Positions 55,819-64,000 of a stretch of DNA of 64,000 nucleotides are shown piece after piece. How positions within the stretch are numbered: the first letter of the stretch is position 1; each line of letters starts with the position of its first letter. Both the position numbers and the translations under genes were made by a program. The notes beneath the pieces are model-generated. The model worked only from the letters and a program-made list of their open reading frames with translations. It ran no database searches and had not been told where the DNA came from. Source of the stretch: Marinilabilia salmonicolor JCM 21150 (GTDB lineage Bacteria > Bacteroidota > Bacteroidia > Bacteroidales > Marinilabiliaceae); NCBI RefSeq assembly GCF_000259075.1, contig NZ_AJKI01000002.1, positions 62,001-126,000 of the forward strand, given 5' to 3'.

Positions 55819-56709
55819 ATGGATTCTTCTGTAAACAACAAACAGTCCCTATATGTGGAGATAGACGATAAGTCGGGGTTTTGCTTTGGCGTAGTACGTG
55901 CCATAAGTAAAGCAGAAGAAGAAATTGGCAACAACGGAACCATTTACTCCCTGGGCGACATCGTTCACAACGATCTGGAGGTGGAACGGCTCAACAACAA
56001 AGGAATGCAAACCATCGACCACCGTGACCTGGAGAACATGAAAGAAGGAACTGTCTTTTTCAGGGCACACGGCGAACCGCCCGAATCATATCAGAAAATC
56101 AAAGAAAAAGGATTGAAGCTTATAGATGCCACATGCCCTGTAGTCCTAAAGCTGCAACAAAGGGTGCGAGTCGCCTATGAAGAAATGAAAGATAAAAAAG
56201 GGCAAATTGCCATATACGGAAAGATTGGTCACGCAGAAGTAAAAGGCTTGTCCGGTCAAACCAACCATGAAGCTATAATACTTGAGAAGGAAGAAGATGT
56301 CAGACTGATTGATCCGGGCAGGCCGGTTGTTCTATTTTCACAAACCACTAAAAGTCCGGAAGTTTTTAAAAATATTGCCGCAGCTCTTCGCAGAAGAGCC
56401 ATCAACAATGTTGAAGTCCAAATAAATGACACCATTTGCCGTCAGGTATCCAACCGGGCACCTCATCTTCAAAGGTTTGCCCGGAAACATGACGTGGTCA
56501 TCTTTGTGGGAGGTGCCAAAAGCAGCAATGCACAGTCCCTCTACAAGTCCTGTCTGGATGTCAACCCGCAGACCCACTTTATCAGCAGCCCTGAGGATCT
56601 TCAGTCCCTTTGGTTTGCCTCCAGACCCCAAAGCACAGGTGTTTGCGGTGCAACCTCCACTCCCGCCTGGTTGATGAAAATTGTCGCAGAAAAGATCAGG
56701 ACATTTTAA
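55819..56709 (+). CDS. ispH: 4-hydroxy-3-methylbut-2-enyl diphosphate reductase
   Basis: Last step of the MEP pathway, giving IPP and DMAPP. The three [4Fe-4S] ligands are Cys22 (GFCFGV), Cys106 (DATCPVV) and Cys207 (DTICRQVSNR). Other hallmarks are FFRAHGEPP, SLGDIVHN, FVGGAKSSNAQSLY and GATSTPAWLM. The 296 residues are standard. With ispD in the same window it shows that the organism makes isoprenoids by the MEP route. Confidence 0.96.
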   Translation: MDSSVNNKQSLYVEIDDKSGFCFGVVRAISKAEEEIGNNGTIYSLGDIVHNDLEVERLNNKGMQTIDHRDLENMKEGTVFFRAHGEPPESYQKIKEKGLKLIDATCPVVLKLQQRVRVAYEEMKDKKGQIAIYGKIGHAEVKGLSGQTNHEAIILEKEEDVRLIDPGRPVVLFSQTTKSPEVFKNIAAALRRRAINNVEVQINDTICRQVSNRAPHLQRFARKHDVVIFVGGAKSSNAQSLYKSCLDVNPQTHFISSPEDLQSLWFASRPQSTGVCGATSTPAWLMKIVAEKIRTF

Positions 56710-56841
56710 CCGGCAATTTAGAGCTTCTTCAAGAGCGACTGTTCTTTTAAGACCTGTATCAGTAAAATATCAAAAGCCCGTTTATTCTACCTCCCTCCAA
56801 ACATCAATGACTGGTTCTCTGATAAAACAAAACCTTTTTGT

Positions 56842-56849
56842 TATATTTG
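56842..56849 (+). promoter_or_regulatory. Candidate -7 element of pfkA
   Basis: TATATTTG matches TAnnTTTG 31 bp before the pfkA ATG at 56880; this also argues against the TTG at 56838 being the start. No -33 box is convincing. Confidence 0.45.
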
Positions 56850-56879
56850 AGAGAATCAAACATTGAAAACAGAGAGTTT

Positions 56880-57860
56880 ATGACCTCCATAAAAAGCATT
56901 GCTGTACTGACATCGGGTGGAGATGCTCCCGGAATGAATGCAGCCATTCGGGCTGTAGTGCGTGCCAGTATCTATAACAATTTAAAAATTTACGGAATCA
57001 AACGTGGCTATCAGGGCATGATTGATGATGATATGGAAGAGTTACAATCCAACTCAGTCAGCAACATCATACAATCGGGGGGGACTTTCCTAAAATCGGC
57101 CCGTAGCATGGATTTCAGAACAGAGGAGGGAAGAAAAAAAGCCATTACAAACCTGAAAAAACGAGGAATCGATGCCCTTGTAGTGATAGGTGGAGATGGC
57201 ACCTTTAACGGGGCCCGGATTTTTGGTGAGGAATACGATTTTCCGATAGTGGGAATTCCCGGAACCATTGACAACGACTTGTACGGAACCGATTATACCA
57301 TTGGATACGATACTGCTCTGAACACCGTAGTCGAGGCAGTTGACAAAATCAGAGATACAGCCACGGCCCACAGCCGTTTATTTTTCATCGAAGTTATGGG
57401 GCGCGACGCAGGGTTTCTGGCACTTCGCAGCGGAATTGCCTCGGGTGCTGAAGCCATATTGGTTCCTGAAGTAAAAACAGATTTTGATCAACTGGAACAT
57501 TTTCTGCAAACGGGATTTAGCAAAAAGAAAACAAGCAGCATTGTGCTGGTATCTGAAGGTGACGAAATAGGTGGTGCTCTGAAAATTGCCGAACAGGTAG
57601 GAAAGGATCATCCCGAATACGATGTGCGGGTAACAATTCTGGGCCATATTCAGCGGGGCGGTTCCCCATCGGCCTTCGACAGGGTTATTGCGAGCCGAAT
57701 GGGTATTTCTGCGGTGGAAGCTATACGTAACAATCATAAAGATGTAATGGTGGGAATGACCAACAACCAGATTGTATTTACTCCCTTTTCAGAAGCTCTG
57801 AAAAACAAAAAACCATTAAACCCCCAACTGCTGGAAATTACAAAAATTCTATCCATATAG
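56880..57860 (+). CDS. pfkA: ATP-dependent 6-phosphofructokinase
   Basis: Commits fructose 6-phosphate to glycolysis. Conserved motifs: [15 protein letters not shown] (ATP site), [19 protein letters not shown] with the GGDGT ATP-type signature, the catalytic [16 protein letters not shown], and [16 protein letters not shown] rather than GGDDS points to ATP rather than pyrophosphate as donor. ATG at 56880 gives 326 residues; the upstream TTG (56838) overlaps the promoter element. Family members are usually allosteric. Confidence 0.96.
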   Translation: MTSIKSIAVLTSGGDAPGMNAAIRAVVRASIYNNLKIYGIKRGYQGMIDDDMEELQSNSVSNIIQSGGTFLKSARSMDFRTEEGRKKAITNLKKRGIDALVVIGGDGTFNGARIFGEEYDFPIVGIPGTIDNDLYGTDYTIGYDTALNTVVEAVDKIRDTATAHSRLFFIEVMGRDAGFLALRSGIASGAEAILVPEVKTDFDQLEHFLQTGFSKKKTSSIVLVSEGDEIGGALKIAEQVGKDHPEYDVRVTILGHIQRGGSPSAFDRVIASRMGISAVEAIRNNHKDVMVGMTNNQIVFTPFSEALKNKKPLNPQLLEITKILSI

Positions 57861-57953
57861 TCAGAACAAAGGTCACTCTTAGTGCGTTCGTAAAATATTG
57901 TATTTCCCTGAATTCTGTAAAAACAAAACAGAGCCAGATACTGTTGATGATGT

Positions 57954-58574
57954 ATGAACTATCTTGCACATTTATACTTGTCGAATAATGATCCTTTGGT
58001 AATGGTTGGCAATTTTATCGGTGACCACGTCAAAGGGAGAAGATTTTTGCGTTACCCCGACAGCGTACAAACAGGTATTCTTTTGCACAGACATATTGAT
58101 ACTTTCACCGATGCACATCCTGTGTTTAGGGAAAGTTCCGGATATTTCAGAGATGGATATCGCCGTTATGCCGGGGTGGTAGGAGATATTATTTATGATC
58201 ATCTGCTGGCAGCTAAATGGAACAATTATTCCGATGAATCTCTGAAAAGCTTTGTCAACAAATCCCACAGAATTCTGATGCGGCACTATTTCACCTTACC
58301 CCCAAGAGTCAAGCAGTTCTTACCATTTCTGATAAAAAGTCGTCGTTTGGAAAACTATCAGACATTTGAAGGGGTGGAGCGAACCCTCCGCATTATGTCT
58401 GCCAACTCATCACTTCCCGACCATACCGACTTTGCTTTAGAGCAGCTGGAAAAACATTATATAACTCTAACCGGGCAATTCAACCGGTTTATGACAGATA
58501 TAATTGCCTCATCCAAAGTATTTTTAGAAAATACTGAGAGGCCCCAAAGCTTTGAGCATACGGAAGTTTCCTGA
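57954..58574 (+). CDS. ACP phosphodiesterase-like protein (AcpH family)
   Basis: HD-like DUF479 protein. The N-terminus NYLAHLYLSNNDPLVMVGNF and GDHVKGR fit AcpH. HRHIDTFTDAHPVF and GVVGDIIYDHLLAAKW carry the conserved His/Asp residues thought to bind metal. AcpH removes the phosphopantetheine arm from acyl carrier protein in E. coli; other members are untested. The 206 residues are normal. Its last 51 bp overlap the 3' end of prmC on the other strand. Confidence 0.82.
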   Translation: MNYLAHLYLSNNDPLVMVGNFIGDHVKGRRFLRYPDSVQTGILLHRHIDTFTDAHPVFRESSGYFRDGYRRYAGVVGDIIYDHLLAAKWNNYSDESLKSFVNKSHRILMRHYFTLPPRVKQFLPFLIKSRRLENYQTFEGVERTLRIMSANSSLPDHTDFALEQLEKHYITLTGQFNRFMTDIIASSKVFLENTERPQSFEHTEVS

Positions 58575-59393
58575 CAAATCTTTTCGCAGTTCGGTTTCAC
58601 GAAATCCGTTATCAGCCAGCAACTCCATTGTTTCCCGGCCCATGTCACGATTGATTTCAAAGAATAAAAGACCATCAGGAAGCAAACTTTCGGTAGCCAA
58701 CCGGGTAATGTGTCTGTAAAAGACCAGCGGATCATGATCTTCCACAAAAAGAGCCAGCTGAGGCTCATGGTTCAGCACGTTTTCCTTCATCATGTCCTTT
58801 TCCAATTCCCGAACATAAGGGGGATTGCTAACAATAATATCATATTGCTCCATTTCATCAGGAGTAATCTTTAATACATCTTTCTGCACAAAAGAAACAA
58901 CAGCCTTGTTTTTTCGGGCATTATTTTCCGCAACCATCAAAGCATCGGATGAAACATCCCAGGCCGTGACAGTGGCACCGGGCAAATGCCTGGCCAAAGA
59001 TACAGCTATGCACCCGCTGCCTGTGCCAATATCCAGAATTCGTAATGACTTGTCCGCCGTTACACTTTCCAGAATCCACTCCACCAGTTCCTCCGTTTCG
59101 GGGCGGGGTATCAGAACTGACGGATTCACGTCAAAGGAAAGTCCAAAAAACTCGGTTTCGCCAATAATATATTGGATAGGTTCATGGTTTTTTAATCTTT
59201 CCAGTACATTTTGAACAAATAAATGGTCGGAATCGGTTAATTTTGTATCCTCACGAAGCAACATATCGGTTTTTGTCCAGCCGTGAAGGTGGTCAAAAAT
59301 GAGCCAGACAAACTGAAAGGCTTCATGCACATTGTAAAATTGCGAAAGTTCTTCTCTGAATTGACGGATAATCTCTTTTACTGTTAATTGCAT
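58524..59393 (-). CDS. prmC: Peptide chain release factor N5-glutamine methyltransferase
   Basis: Methylates the GGQ glutamine of release factors RF1 and RF2. Rossmann motif LDIGTGSGCIAVSLARH (about residue 120) and catalytic IIVSNPPYVRELEKDMM with the NPPY motif (about 185). The N-terminal helical bundle binds the release factor. ATG at 59393 (QLTVKEIIRQF) is preferred and gives 289 residues; the longest frame starts at 59435 and would overlap ribD. Divergent from ribD by 32 bp, convergent and overlapping with the AcpH-like gene. Confidence 0.93.
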   Translation of the reverse strand: MQLTVKEIIRQFREELSQFYNVHEAFQFVWLIFDHLHGWTKTDMLLREDTKLTDSDHLFVQNVLERLKNHEPIQYIIGETEFFGLSFDVNPSVLIPRPETEELVEWILESVTADKSLRILDIGTGSGCIAVSLARHLPGATVTAWDVSSDALMVAENNARKNKAVVSFVQKDVLKITPDEMEQYDIIVSNPPYVRELEKDMMKENVLNHEPQLALFVEDHDPLVFYRHITRLATESLLPDGLLFFEINRDMGRETMELLADNGFRETELRKDLSGNFRMLKALGPLSIF

Positions 59394-59425
59394 GATGGCT
59401 GGTTTGAAAATGTAAAAATAGAAAC

Positions 59426-60487
59426 ATGGAAGCACAACGCCAAGACAAATTATACATGCAACGATGCATTGACCTGGCTAAAAAAGCTGAAGGCAACACT
59501 TATCCCAACCCCATGGTTGGGAGTGTCATTGTGCACAACGGAAAAATCATAGGGGAAGGATATCACCGAAAAGCAGGAGAACCCCATGCCGAAGTAAATG
59601 CAATCAACTCGGTTAAAGATGAGTCCAGGCTTCGTGAGGCCACATTGTATGTCAACCTTGAGCCATGCGCCCACTATGGGAAAACCCCACCTTGCTCCCT
59701 GCTTATCCGCCAGAAAAAAATTCCCCGCGTGGTGGTTGGCTGTACTGATACCTTCTCAAAGGTAGCCGGTCGCGGCATTGAGATGTTGCGTTCAGCAGGC
59801 GTGGTTGTCACTGTAGGTATTTTAGAGAAGGAGAGTAGAGAACTCAACCGACGTTTCTTCACATTTCACGAACAAAAGCGGCCCTATATCCTGCTAAAAT
59901 GGGCACAAACAAGAGACGGCTATCTGGACATTGACCGAACCTTGCTGGATGAAGCACGCCCCACCTGGATTACTGACGATTGGGCCCGGCGGATGGTACA
60001 TAAATGGAGGCGAACGGAACCATCTATTCTGGTTGGAACAGTTACCGCACTGAAAGATAACCCCTCACTGACCGTTCGTGACTGGTCAGGGCCCAATCCT
60101 CTGCGCCTGGTGCTTGATCGATTTGGTAAATTACCACATACACTCACCTTATTTAACGGGAAAACCCCAACACTCGTATTCTCTGAAGAGGGCACACCGA
60201 TTTCGGAAAATGTGGAGACCGTTTATCTGACAAACACAGAAAATCCGCTTCTTGCAGTTCTGGAGGAACTTTACCGAAGAGACATTCAGTCTGTGATGGT
60301 CGAAGGCGGAGGCATACTGCTCAATGCTTTTACAGATGCAGGATTATGGGATGAAGCACGAGTCTTTATCGGAGAAAAATGGTTTGTTTCGGGGGTTGAG
60401 GCACCCAAAATCAGACAAAAACCCGAAGCCTGGGAGAAATTTGGCAACAGCCGCTTGTTCATTTATCGAAACAAATCGTTATATTAG
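59426..60487 (+). CDS. ribD: Bifunctional riboflavin deaminase-reductase
   Basis: The N-terminal deaminase (about residues 1-145) carries zinc motifs GEPHAEVNAIN and EPCAHYGKTPPCSLLI. The C-terminal reductase (about 150-353) carries LKWAQTRDGYLDI, RRTEPSILVGTVTALKDNPSLT and MVEGGGILLNAF. Together they convert the product of RibA to 5-amino-6-ribitylaminouracil phosphate. The 353 residues are standard. No other rib gene is nearby. Confidence 0.95.
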   Translation: MEAQRQDKLYMQRCIDLAKKAEGNTYPNPMVGSVIVHNGKIIGEGYHRKAGEPHAEVNAINSVKDESRLREATLYVNLEPCAHYGKTPPCSLLIRQKKIPRVVVGCTDTFSKVAGRGIEMLRSAGVVVTVGILEKESRELNRRFFTFHEQKRPYILLKWAQTRDGYLDIDRTLLDEARPTWITDDWARRMVHKWRRTEPSILVGTVTALKDNPSLTVRDWSGPNPLRLVLDRFGKLPHTLTLFNGKTPTLVFSEEGTPISENVETVYLTNTENPLLAVLEELYRRDIQSVMVEGGGILLNAFTDAGLWDEARVFIGEKWFVSGVEAPKIRQKPEAWEKFGNSRLFIYRNKSLY

Positions 60488-60544
60488 AAACAGTTTCGTT
60501 TTAGCCTGATTGATTCATACATCCGGTTCTGTTTTTAAAAGAAA

Positions 60545-62017
60545 ATGATAAATCTGTTGAATCCTGTTTTTACCAACAACATTTTGCCATTTATTCTCGC
60601 AGGATATGCGATTAGTATCCTGGTAGTGGTTATTATGATTGTACTTGAAAACCGGAGCCCGTTAAAAACCATCTCATGGGTGCTGGTGCTTCTGCTATTG
60701 CCCGGACTTGGATTTATTTTCTATATTTTTTTCGGACAGAATTTCAGGAAAGAAAAAATCATCGCCCGCAAAGGGTTGCGAAATCACCACCGCATCAATT
60801 ACCTTGCTCACTCACAAATCACACAGCTTGCAGACGGAATTCTAAGCAAAAATGATATTGCCCGTGAACCCACGGGAATTGTCCGTTTGTTGCTCAATAA
60901 CAGCAGCTCGGTGGTCACCACCGGAAATGATGTTACATTCCTGAATAATGGCACGGACAAGTTTGAGGCTCTCATCAGGGAGCTGAAAAAAGCCGAGCAA
61001 TTCATTCATCTTCAATATTATATTTTTGCCGAAGATAACATTGGAAATCAAGTCAGGGAAATCCTCAAAGACAAAGCCCGCAGGGGCATAGAGGTCAGAC
61101 TTATTGTAGATGATGTGGGCAGTTGGGAGTTAAAAAGCTCCTTTTTCGAAGAAATGCGTGATGCCGGAATTGAAGTTTACAGCTTTTTGCAGGTACACTT
61201 CCCGTTACTTACCAGCAAAGTCAATTACCGGAATCACCGAAAGATAGTTGTCATTGATGGACATATTGGGTTCATTGGAGGTTACAACATAGCCGACCGT
61301 TACAAAGATGGAGATGTAAATTCTTATGGAATCTGGCGCGACACACACATCATGATCAAAGGCGATGCGGTAAATTCGCTGCAGAGCATTTTTCTTATTG
61401 ACTGGTATTTTGTGAGCCAGACCGAATTGTCAGATCTAAAATATTTCCCACAGAGTGAAGCGGTGGGTGATAAAACAATGCAGATTGTTGCCAGCGGGCC
61501 CGACTCCGACTGGCCGGCCATTATGATGGGTATCTTCCAGGCGATTGTGACTGCCCGGGATTACGTCTATATCGCCACCCCCTATTTTATGCCCAGCGAA
61601 AGTGTATTGCTTGCCCTGAAAACGGCAGCTCTCAGTGGTGTGGATGTGCGTATCATCATCCCGGAGAAAAGTGATGCCTTCATTACGCTGCTTTGCTCCC
61701 GCTCTTATATCCGGGAGATCCTGGAAGCAGGGGTTCAGGTCTATTTTTATCAAAAAGGCTTTTTGCACTCCAAAACGTTGGTGGCCGACGACCGAATCTG
61801 CATCGTGGGTTCGGCAAACATGGATTTCCGAAGTTTTGAACAGAATTTTGAAGCAACCGCTTTCATCTATGACAAAGAAACCGGCAGGCAGATGAAAGAA
61901 ACATTTCTTCAGGATCAGGCAGACAGTGAAATCATTCTGCTTCCTGAATGGATTGACAGACCTTTCCTGGAAAAAGTCAAAGAATCCTTTGCCCGACTGT
62001 TCAGTCCGCTTCTATAG
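60545..62017 (+). CDS. cls: Cardiolipin synthase
   Basis: Phospholipase D superfamily enzyme that makes cardiolipin in the inner membrane. Two N-terminal membrane helices lie at about residues 15-35 and 45-65. Two HKD motifs follow: NHRKIVVIDGHIGFIGGYN (about 235) and LHSKTLVADDRICIVGSANM (about 408), each with downstream Gly/Ser-Asn features. The 490 residues are typical of ClsA. The ATG at 60545 is 57 bp after ribD. Confidence 0.95.
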   Translation: MINLLNPVFTNNILPFILAGYAISILVVVIMIVLENRSPLKTISWVLVLLLLPGLGFIFYIFFGQNFRKEKIIARKGLRNHHRINYLAHSQITQLADGILSKNDIAREPTGIVRLLLNNSSSVVTTGNDVTFLNNGTDKFEALIRELKKAEQFIHLQYYIFAEDNIGNQVREILKDKARRGIEVRLIVDDVGSWELKSSFFEEMRDAGIEVYSFLQVHFPLLTSKVNYRNHRKIVVIDGHIGFIGGYNIADRYKDGDVNSYGIWRDTHIMIKGDAVNSLQSIFLIDWYFVSQTELSDLKYFPQSEAVGDKTMQIVASGPDSDWPAIMMGIFQAIVTARDYVYIATPYFMPSESVLLALKTAALSGVDVRIIIPEKSDAFITLLCSRSYIREILEAGVQVYFYQKGFLHSKTLVADDRICIVGSANMDFRSFEQNFEATAFIYDKETGRQMKETFLQDQADSEIILLPEWIDRPFLEKVKESFARLFSPLL

Positions 62018-62039
62018 TTTACCGCACCAATGCAATCCT

Positions 62040-62196
62040 AACCTGGATTATTGACTTCGTTGAGCTTCATTTCATAAATTATCTTCAGGTGCTTTCGCCC
62101 CTTCGGGGCTCTATCCCACACCACTACTAAATCCAAAGGGCGTTGCCCCATGCTGGTACTTGTGCCCCTTCAGAGCGCATACCATGCCCCATTACA
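62040..62196. repeat. Interspersed repeat between cls and the dehydratase gene
   Basis: Starts with AACCTGGATTATTGAC-like sequence (62040-62055) and includes the hairpin GCCCC-TTCG-GGGC (62096-62108) and GGGCGTTGCCCC (62138-62149). ATACCATGCCCCATTACA (62179-62196) ends in the stop codon of the minus-strand gene. Shares segments with 36593-36770 and 52909-53050. No gene is seen. Confidence 0.6.
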
Positions 62197-63145
62197 CCCC
62201 TTTCGTAAGCTTATAAAACAGTGTTTCAGAAATATTCCCTCCACTGATAATAATTCCAATCTTTTTGCCTCTGAAAAAGTCCCGGTTTTCGGTAATCGCA
62301 GCCAACGGCACAGCAGAAGAAGGTTCTGCCATTATTCCCGCCTGTTTGCGCAGCAACACCATAGCAGCCCTGATAGAATGCTCCCTCGCGGTAAGAATCT
62401 CATCCACATATTCTGAAATAATTTCAAAATTCAGTGTTCCCAAAGAGGTTTTTAATCCGTCGGCAATGGTCTTAGGATTATCAGAAGGGATAATTTTACC
62501 GGCCTTCAGCGACCGGCAGGCATCATCCGCCTCCAGAGGTTCGCCTGCAACTACGAGAGTCCTTGGATTCAGATTTTTGGCAGCAACAGCACTTCCACTA
62601 AGCAGCCCCCCTCCTCCGACGGGAGTCATCAGAATATCAAAGGGTCCTGCTTCTTCTATAAGCTCAATAGCCGCTGTTCCCTGACCGCAAATAACATCGT
62701 AGCAATCATAAGGAGGTATAAAAAGTGCTCCTGTTTTTGCGGTCACCTCCAGTAAAGTATCCTCTCTGGCCTGCAGAGTCGGTTTACAAAAAGTGATCTG
62801 ACCTCCGAATTTGCGAACATTCTCCACTTTAATCTCAGGAGCATTTTCCGGCATTACAATATAAGCCGGAATTCCCCTGTTTTTTGCAGCCAGGGCAAGT
62901 GCCGCGGCATGGTTCCCGGAAGAATGGGTCGCCACCCCTCTTTTGGCATCCTCTTCCCTGAGATTCTGTACCGCATTGGTAGCTCCCCTGAACTTAAAAG
63001 CTCCGGCCTTCTGCTGATTTTCAAGCTTAAACCAGATTTCTGCATCCAACATCCGATTTAACGACTGACTGGAAATTACCGGTGTACGCTCAACGTATGG
63101 AGCAATTCGTTCCCGCGCTTTGAGAATATCCTGGAAATAGTTCAT
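62192..63145 (-). CDS. Threonine/serine dehydratase (PLP-dependent)
   Basis: Fold-type II PLP enzyme. The PLP lysine lies in KAGAFKFRGATNAV (about residue 52); SSGNHAAALALAAK binds the substrate and GGGGLLSGSAVA binds the phosphate. It ends at residue 317 without the regulatory ACT-like domain of biosynthetic IlvA. So it is closer to catabolic dehydratases or serine racemase-type enzymes. ATG at 63145 (NYFQDILKARERI) is preferred over the frame start at 63169, which would lie inside the hppA terminator. It could supply 2-oxobutyrate for isoleucine. Confidence 0.85.
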   Translation of the reverse strand: MNYFQDILKARERIAPYVERTPVISSQSLNRMLDAEIWFKLENQQKAGAFKFRGATNAVQNLREEDAKRGVATHSSGNHAAALALAAKNRGIPAYIVMPENAPEIKVENVRKFGGQITFCKPTLQAREDTLLEVTAKTGALFIPPYDCYDVICGQGTAAIELIEEAGPFDILMTPVGGGGLLSGSAVAAKNLNPRTLVVAGEPLEADDACRSLKAGKIIPSDNPKTIADGLKTSLGTLNFEIISEYVDEILTAREHSIRAAMVLLRKQAGIMAEPSSAVPLAAITENRDFFRGKKIGIIISGGNISETLFYKLTKGV

Positions 63146-63156
63146 CTGCAACAAGT

Positions 63157-63187
63157 AAAAAAGGTACACCCAAAGATGTACCTTTTT
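63157..63187 (-). terminator. Terminator of hppA
   Basis: AAAAAAGGTACA (63157-63168) pairs with TGTACCTTTTT (63177-63187) around CCCAAAGA. For the minus-strand hppA transcript it ends in a T-run. It lies 25 bp after the hppA stop codon and just before the next gene. Confidence 0.85.
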
Positions 63188-63211
63188 ATTGATAATTAGA
63201 AGAAATAACTA

Positions 63212-64000
63212 TTAGAAAATAGAGAAAGCCACCGTAAGTCCGGCCATTACCACTGACACCATAGTCATCAGTTTGATAAGGATATTCAGCGATGGTCCGG
63301 ATGTATCCTTAAAGGGATCACCCACAGTATCACCAACCACACCGGCGTGGTGTGCTTCACTGTTTTTACCACCAAAATTACCTTTCTCAATATATTTTTT
63401 AGCATTATCCCAGGCACCACCCGCGTTATTGAGCATCACAGCAAGCGTAAAACCGGCAGTAAGACCACCTGCCAGCAAACCTACCACTCCGGGGACGCCA
63501 AAAATAATACCAACAACTACCGGCACAGCAATTGCCAACAATGAAGGCAGAATCATCTCACGCTGAGCTCCTTTTGTGGAAATCTCCACACAACGGGCAT
63601 AATCAGGTTTACTCTTACGCTCCATGATACCGGGAATTTCTTTGAACTGGCGACGAACCTCATCCACCATTTTACCTGCGGCACGTCCTACAGCTTTCAT
63701 GGTCATTGAGCTAAACACAAAAGCCATCATTGCCCCGATAAAAAGACCGGCCAGCACCATTGGGTTAAAAAGAGACAAATCGTATGCCGAAGAAAAATCA
63801 CGAATACTTGCTTCTGATATCTCAACAGCTTTCTGACCCTTCTCTACCAATGGCTCCGGATTATCTTTCAAATAGAAAATATAATCGCCCACCTGTTGAA
63901 TACCATCGGCAGAAGCTTTGGCCAGTTTCCCGAGCCACAGACGAACTTCTTCGATATAAGCTGCCAGCAAGGCCATTGCTGTCAAAGCTGCAGAGCCAAT
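63212..64000 (-). CDS. hppA: Membrane-bound proton/sodium-translocating pyrophosphatase, 3' part
   Basis: The frame is open to the window edge (codons ATT GGC TCT GCA GCT precede the first possible TTG), so this is the C-terminal about 263 residues of a protein usually 700-750 residues long. Motifs: [67 protein letters not shown]. The last is the conserved pyrophosphate/metal-binding helix. Such pumps use pyrophosphate to move H+ or Na+ out. The cation and K+ dependence cannot be read from this fragment. Confidence 0.95.
   Translation of the reverse strand: MGSAALTAMALLAAYIEEVRLWLGKLAKASADGIQQVGDYIFYLKDNPEPLVEKGQKAVEISEASIRDFSSAYDLSLFNPMVLAGLFIGAMMAFVFSSMTMKAVGRAAGKMVDEVRRQFKEIPGIMERKSKPDYARCVEISTKGAQREMILPSLLAIAVPVVVGIIFGVPGVVGLLAGGLTAGFTLAVMLNNAGGAWDNAKKYIEKGNFGGKNSEAHHAGVVGDTVGDPFKDTSGPSLNILIKLMTMVSVVMAGLTVAFSIF

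Noticed and set aside
1-64000. CRISPR arrays, prophage, intact insertion sequences, toxin-antitoxin or defence systems
   Set aside because: I looked for regular spaced direct repeats, integrase, capsid, full transposase and nuclease modules and saw none; gene content is core metabolism with small repeats only.

Overview
The window is one 64 kb stretch of a Bacteroidetes chromosome, most likely Bacteroidales/Marinilabiliales-like. Evidence: TAnnTTTG-type -7 promoter elements, little Shine-Dalgarno signal, frequent TTG starts, PorQ (a type IX secretion component), the tig-clpP-clpX cluster, DUF4097 proteins after an ECF sigma/anti-sigma pair, and interspersed GGGGCAACGCCC-type repeats. It is mostly core metabolism. 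I see no prophage, CRISPR array or intact insertion sequence, but there are several non-coding repeats and one probable transposase remnant.

Region 1 (1-12.4 kb) is a branched-chain amino acid supercluster: ilvD-ilvB-ilvN-ilvC-leuA-leuC-leuD-(citramalate synthase-like)-leuB. In front of it lies what I regard as the best find here: a complete translation-coupled attenuator. A promoter (64-93) is followed by a 26-codon leader peptide (123-203) dense in Leu/Ile/Val codons. The RNA can form three mutually exclusive pairings, a 1:2 pause hairpin, a 12-bp perfect 2:3 antiterminator, and a 13-bp perfect 3:4 terminator with a U-run just before ilvD. A 163-bp palindromic element sits between leuA and leuC.

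Region 2 (12.4-33.8 kb) holds cell-envelope and housekeeping genes: a thioredoxin-fold lipoprotein with no CXXC, lpxH-like, a FabH-like ketosynthase, ispD, an orphan chemoreceptor, soluble pyrophosphatase, yifB/comM, mutL (with a His-to-Arg change in its endonuclease motif), two tandem rhomboid proteases, an EEP-family membrane protein, thyA, folA, an MBL-fold hydrolase, an ECF sigma factor with anti-sigma and two DUF4097 proteins, and an acyl-CoA synthetase-like gene.

Region 3 (34-38.3 kb) carries larE-larB-larC for the nickel-pincer cofactor. There is no larA in the window and LarC has lost its C-terminal domain. A probable IS200/RAYT remnant and REP-like palindromes follow, then a Crp/Fnr regulator and an OsmC protein divergent from a shared, dyad-rich promoter region.

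Region 4 (38.3-53.6 kb) has clpX, clpP, tig, tRNA-Leu(UAG), lptB, tatC, recQ, two outer-membrane barrel-type proteins, a PAP2-like membrane protein, rpoN and small conserved genes. Two copies of a ~175-bp dispersed non-coding repeat lie at 46.6 and 52.0 kb.

Region 5 (53.6-64 kb) contains porQ-cmk-ispH-pfkA, an AcpH-like gene overlapping prmC tail to tail, ribD, cls, a threonine/serine dehydratase and the 3' part of a membrane-bound pyrophosphatase (hppA) that runs off the window. All identifications come from reading motifs by eye; no database search was run.
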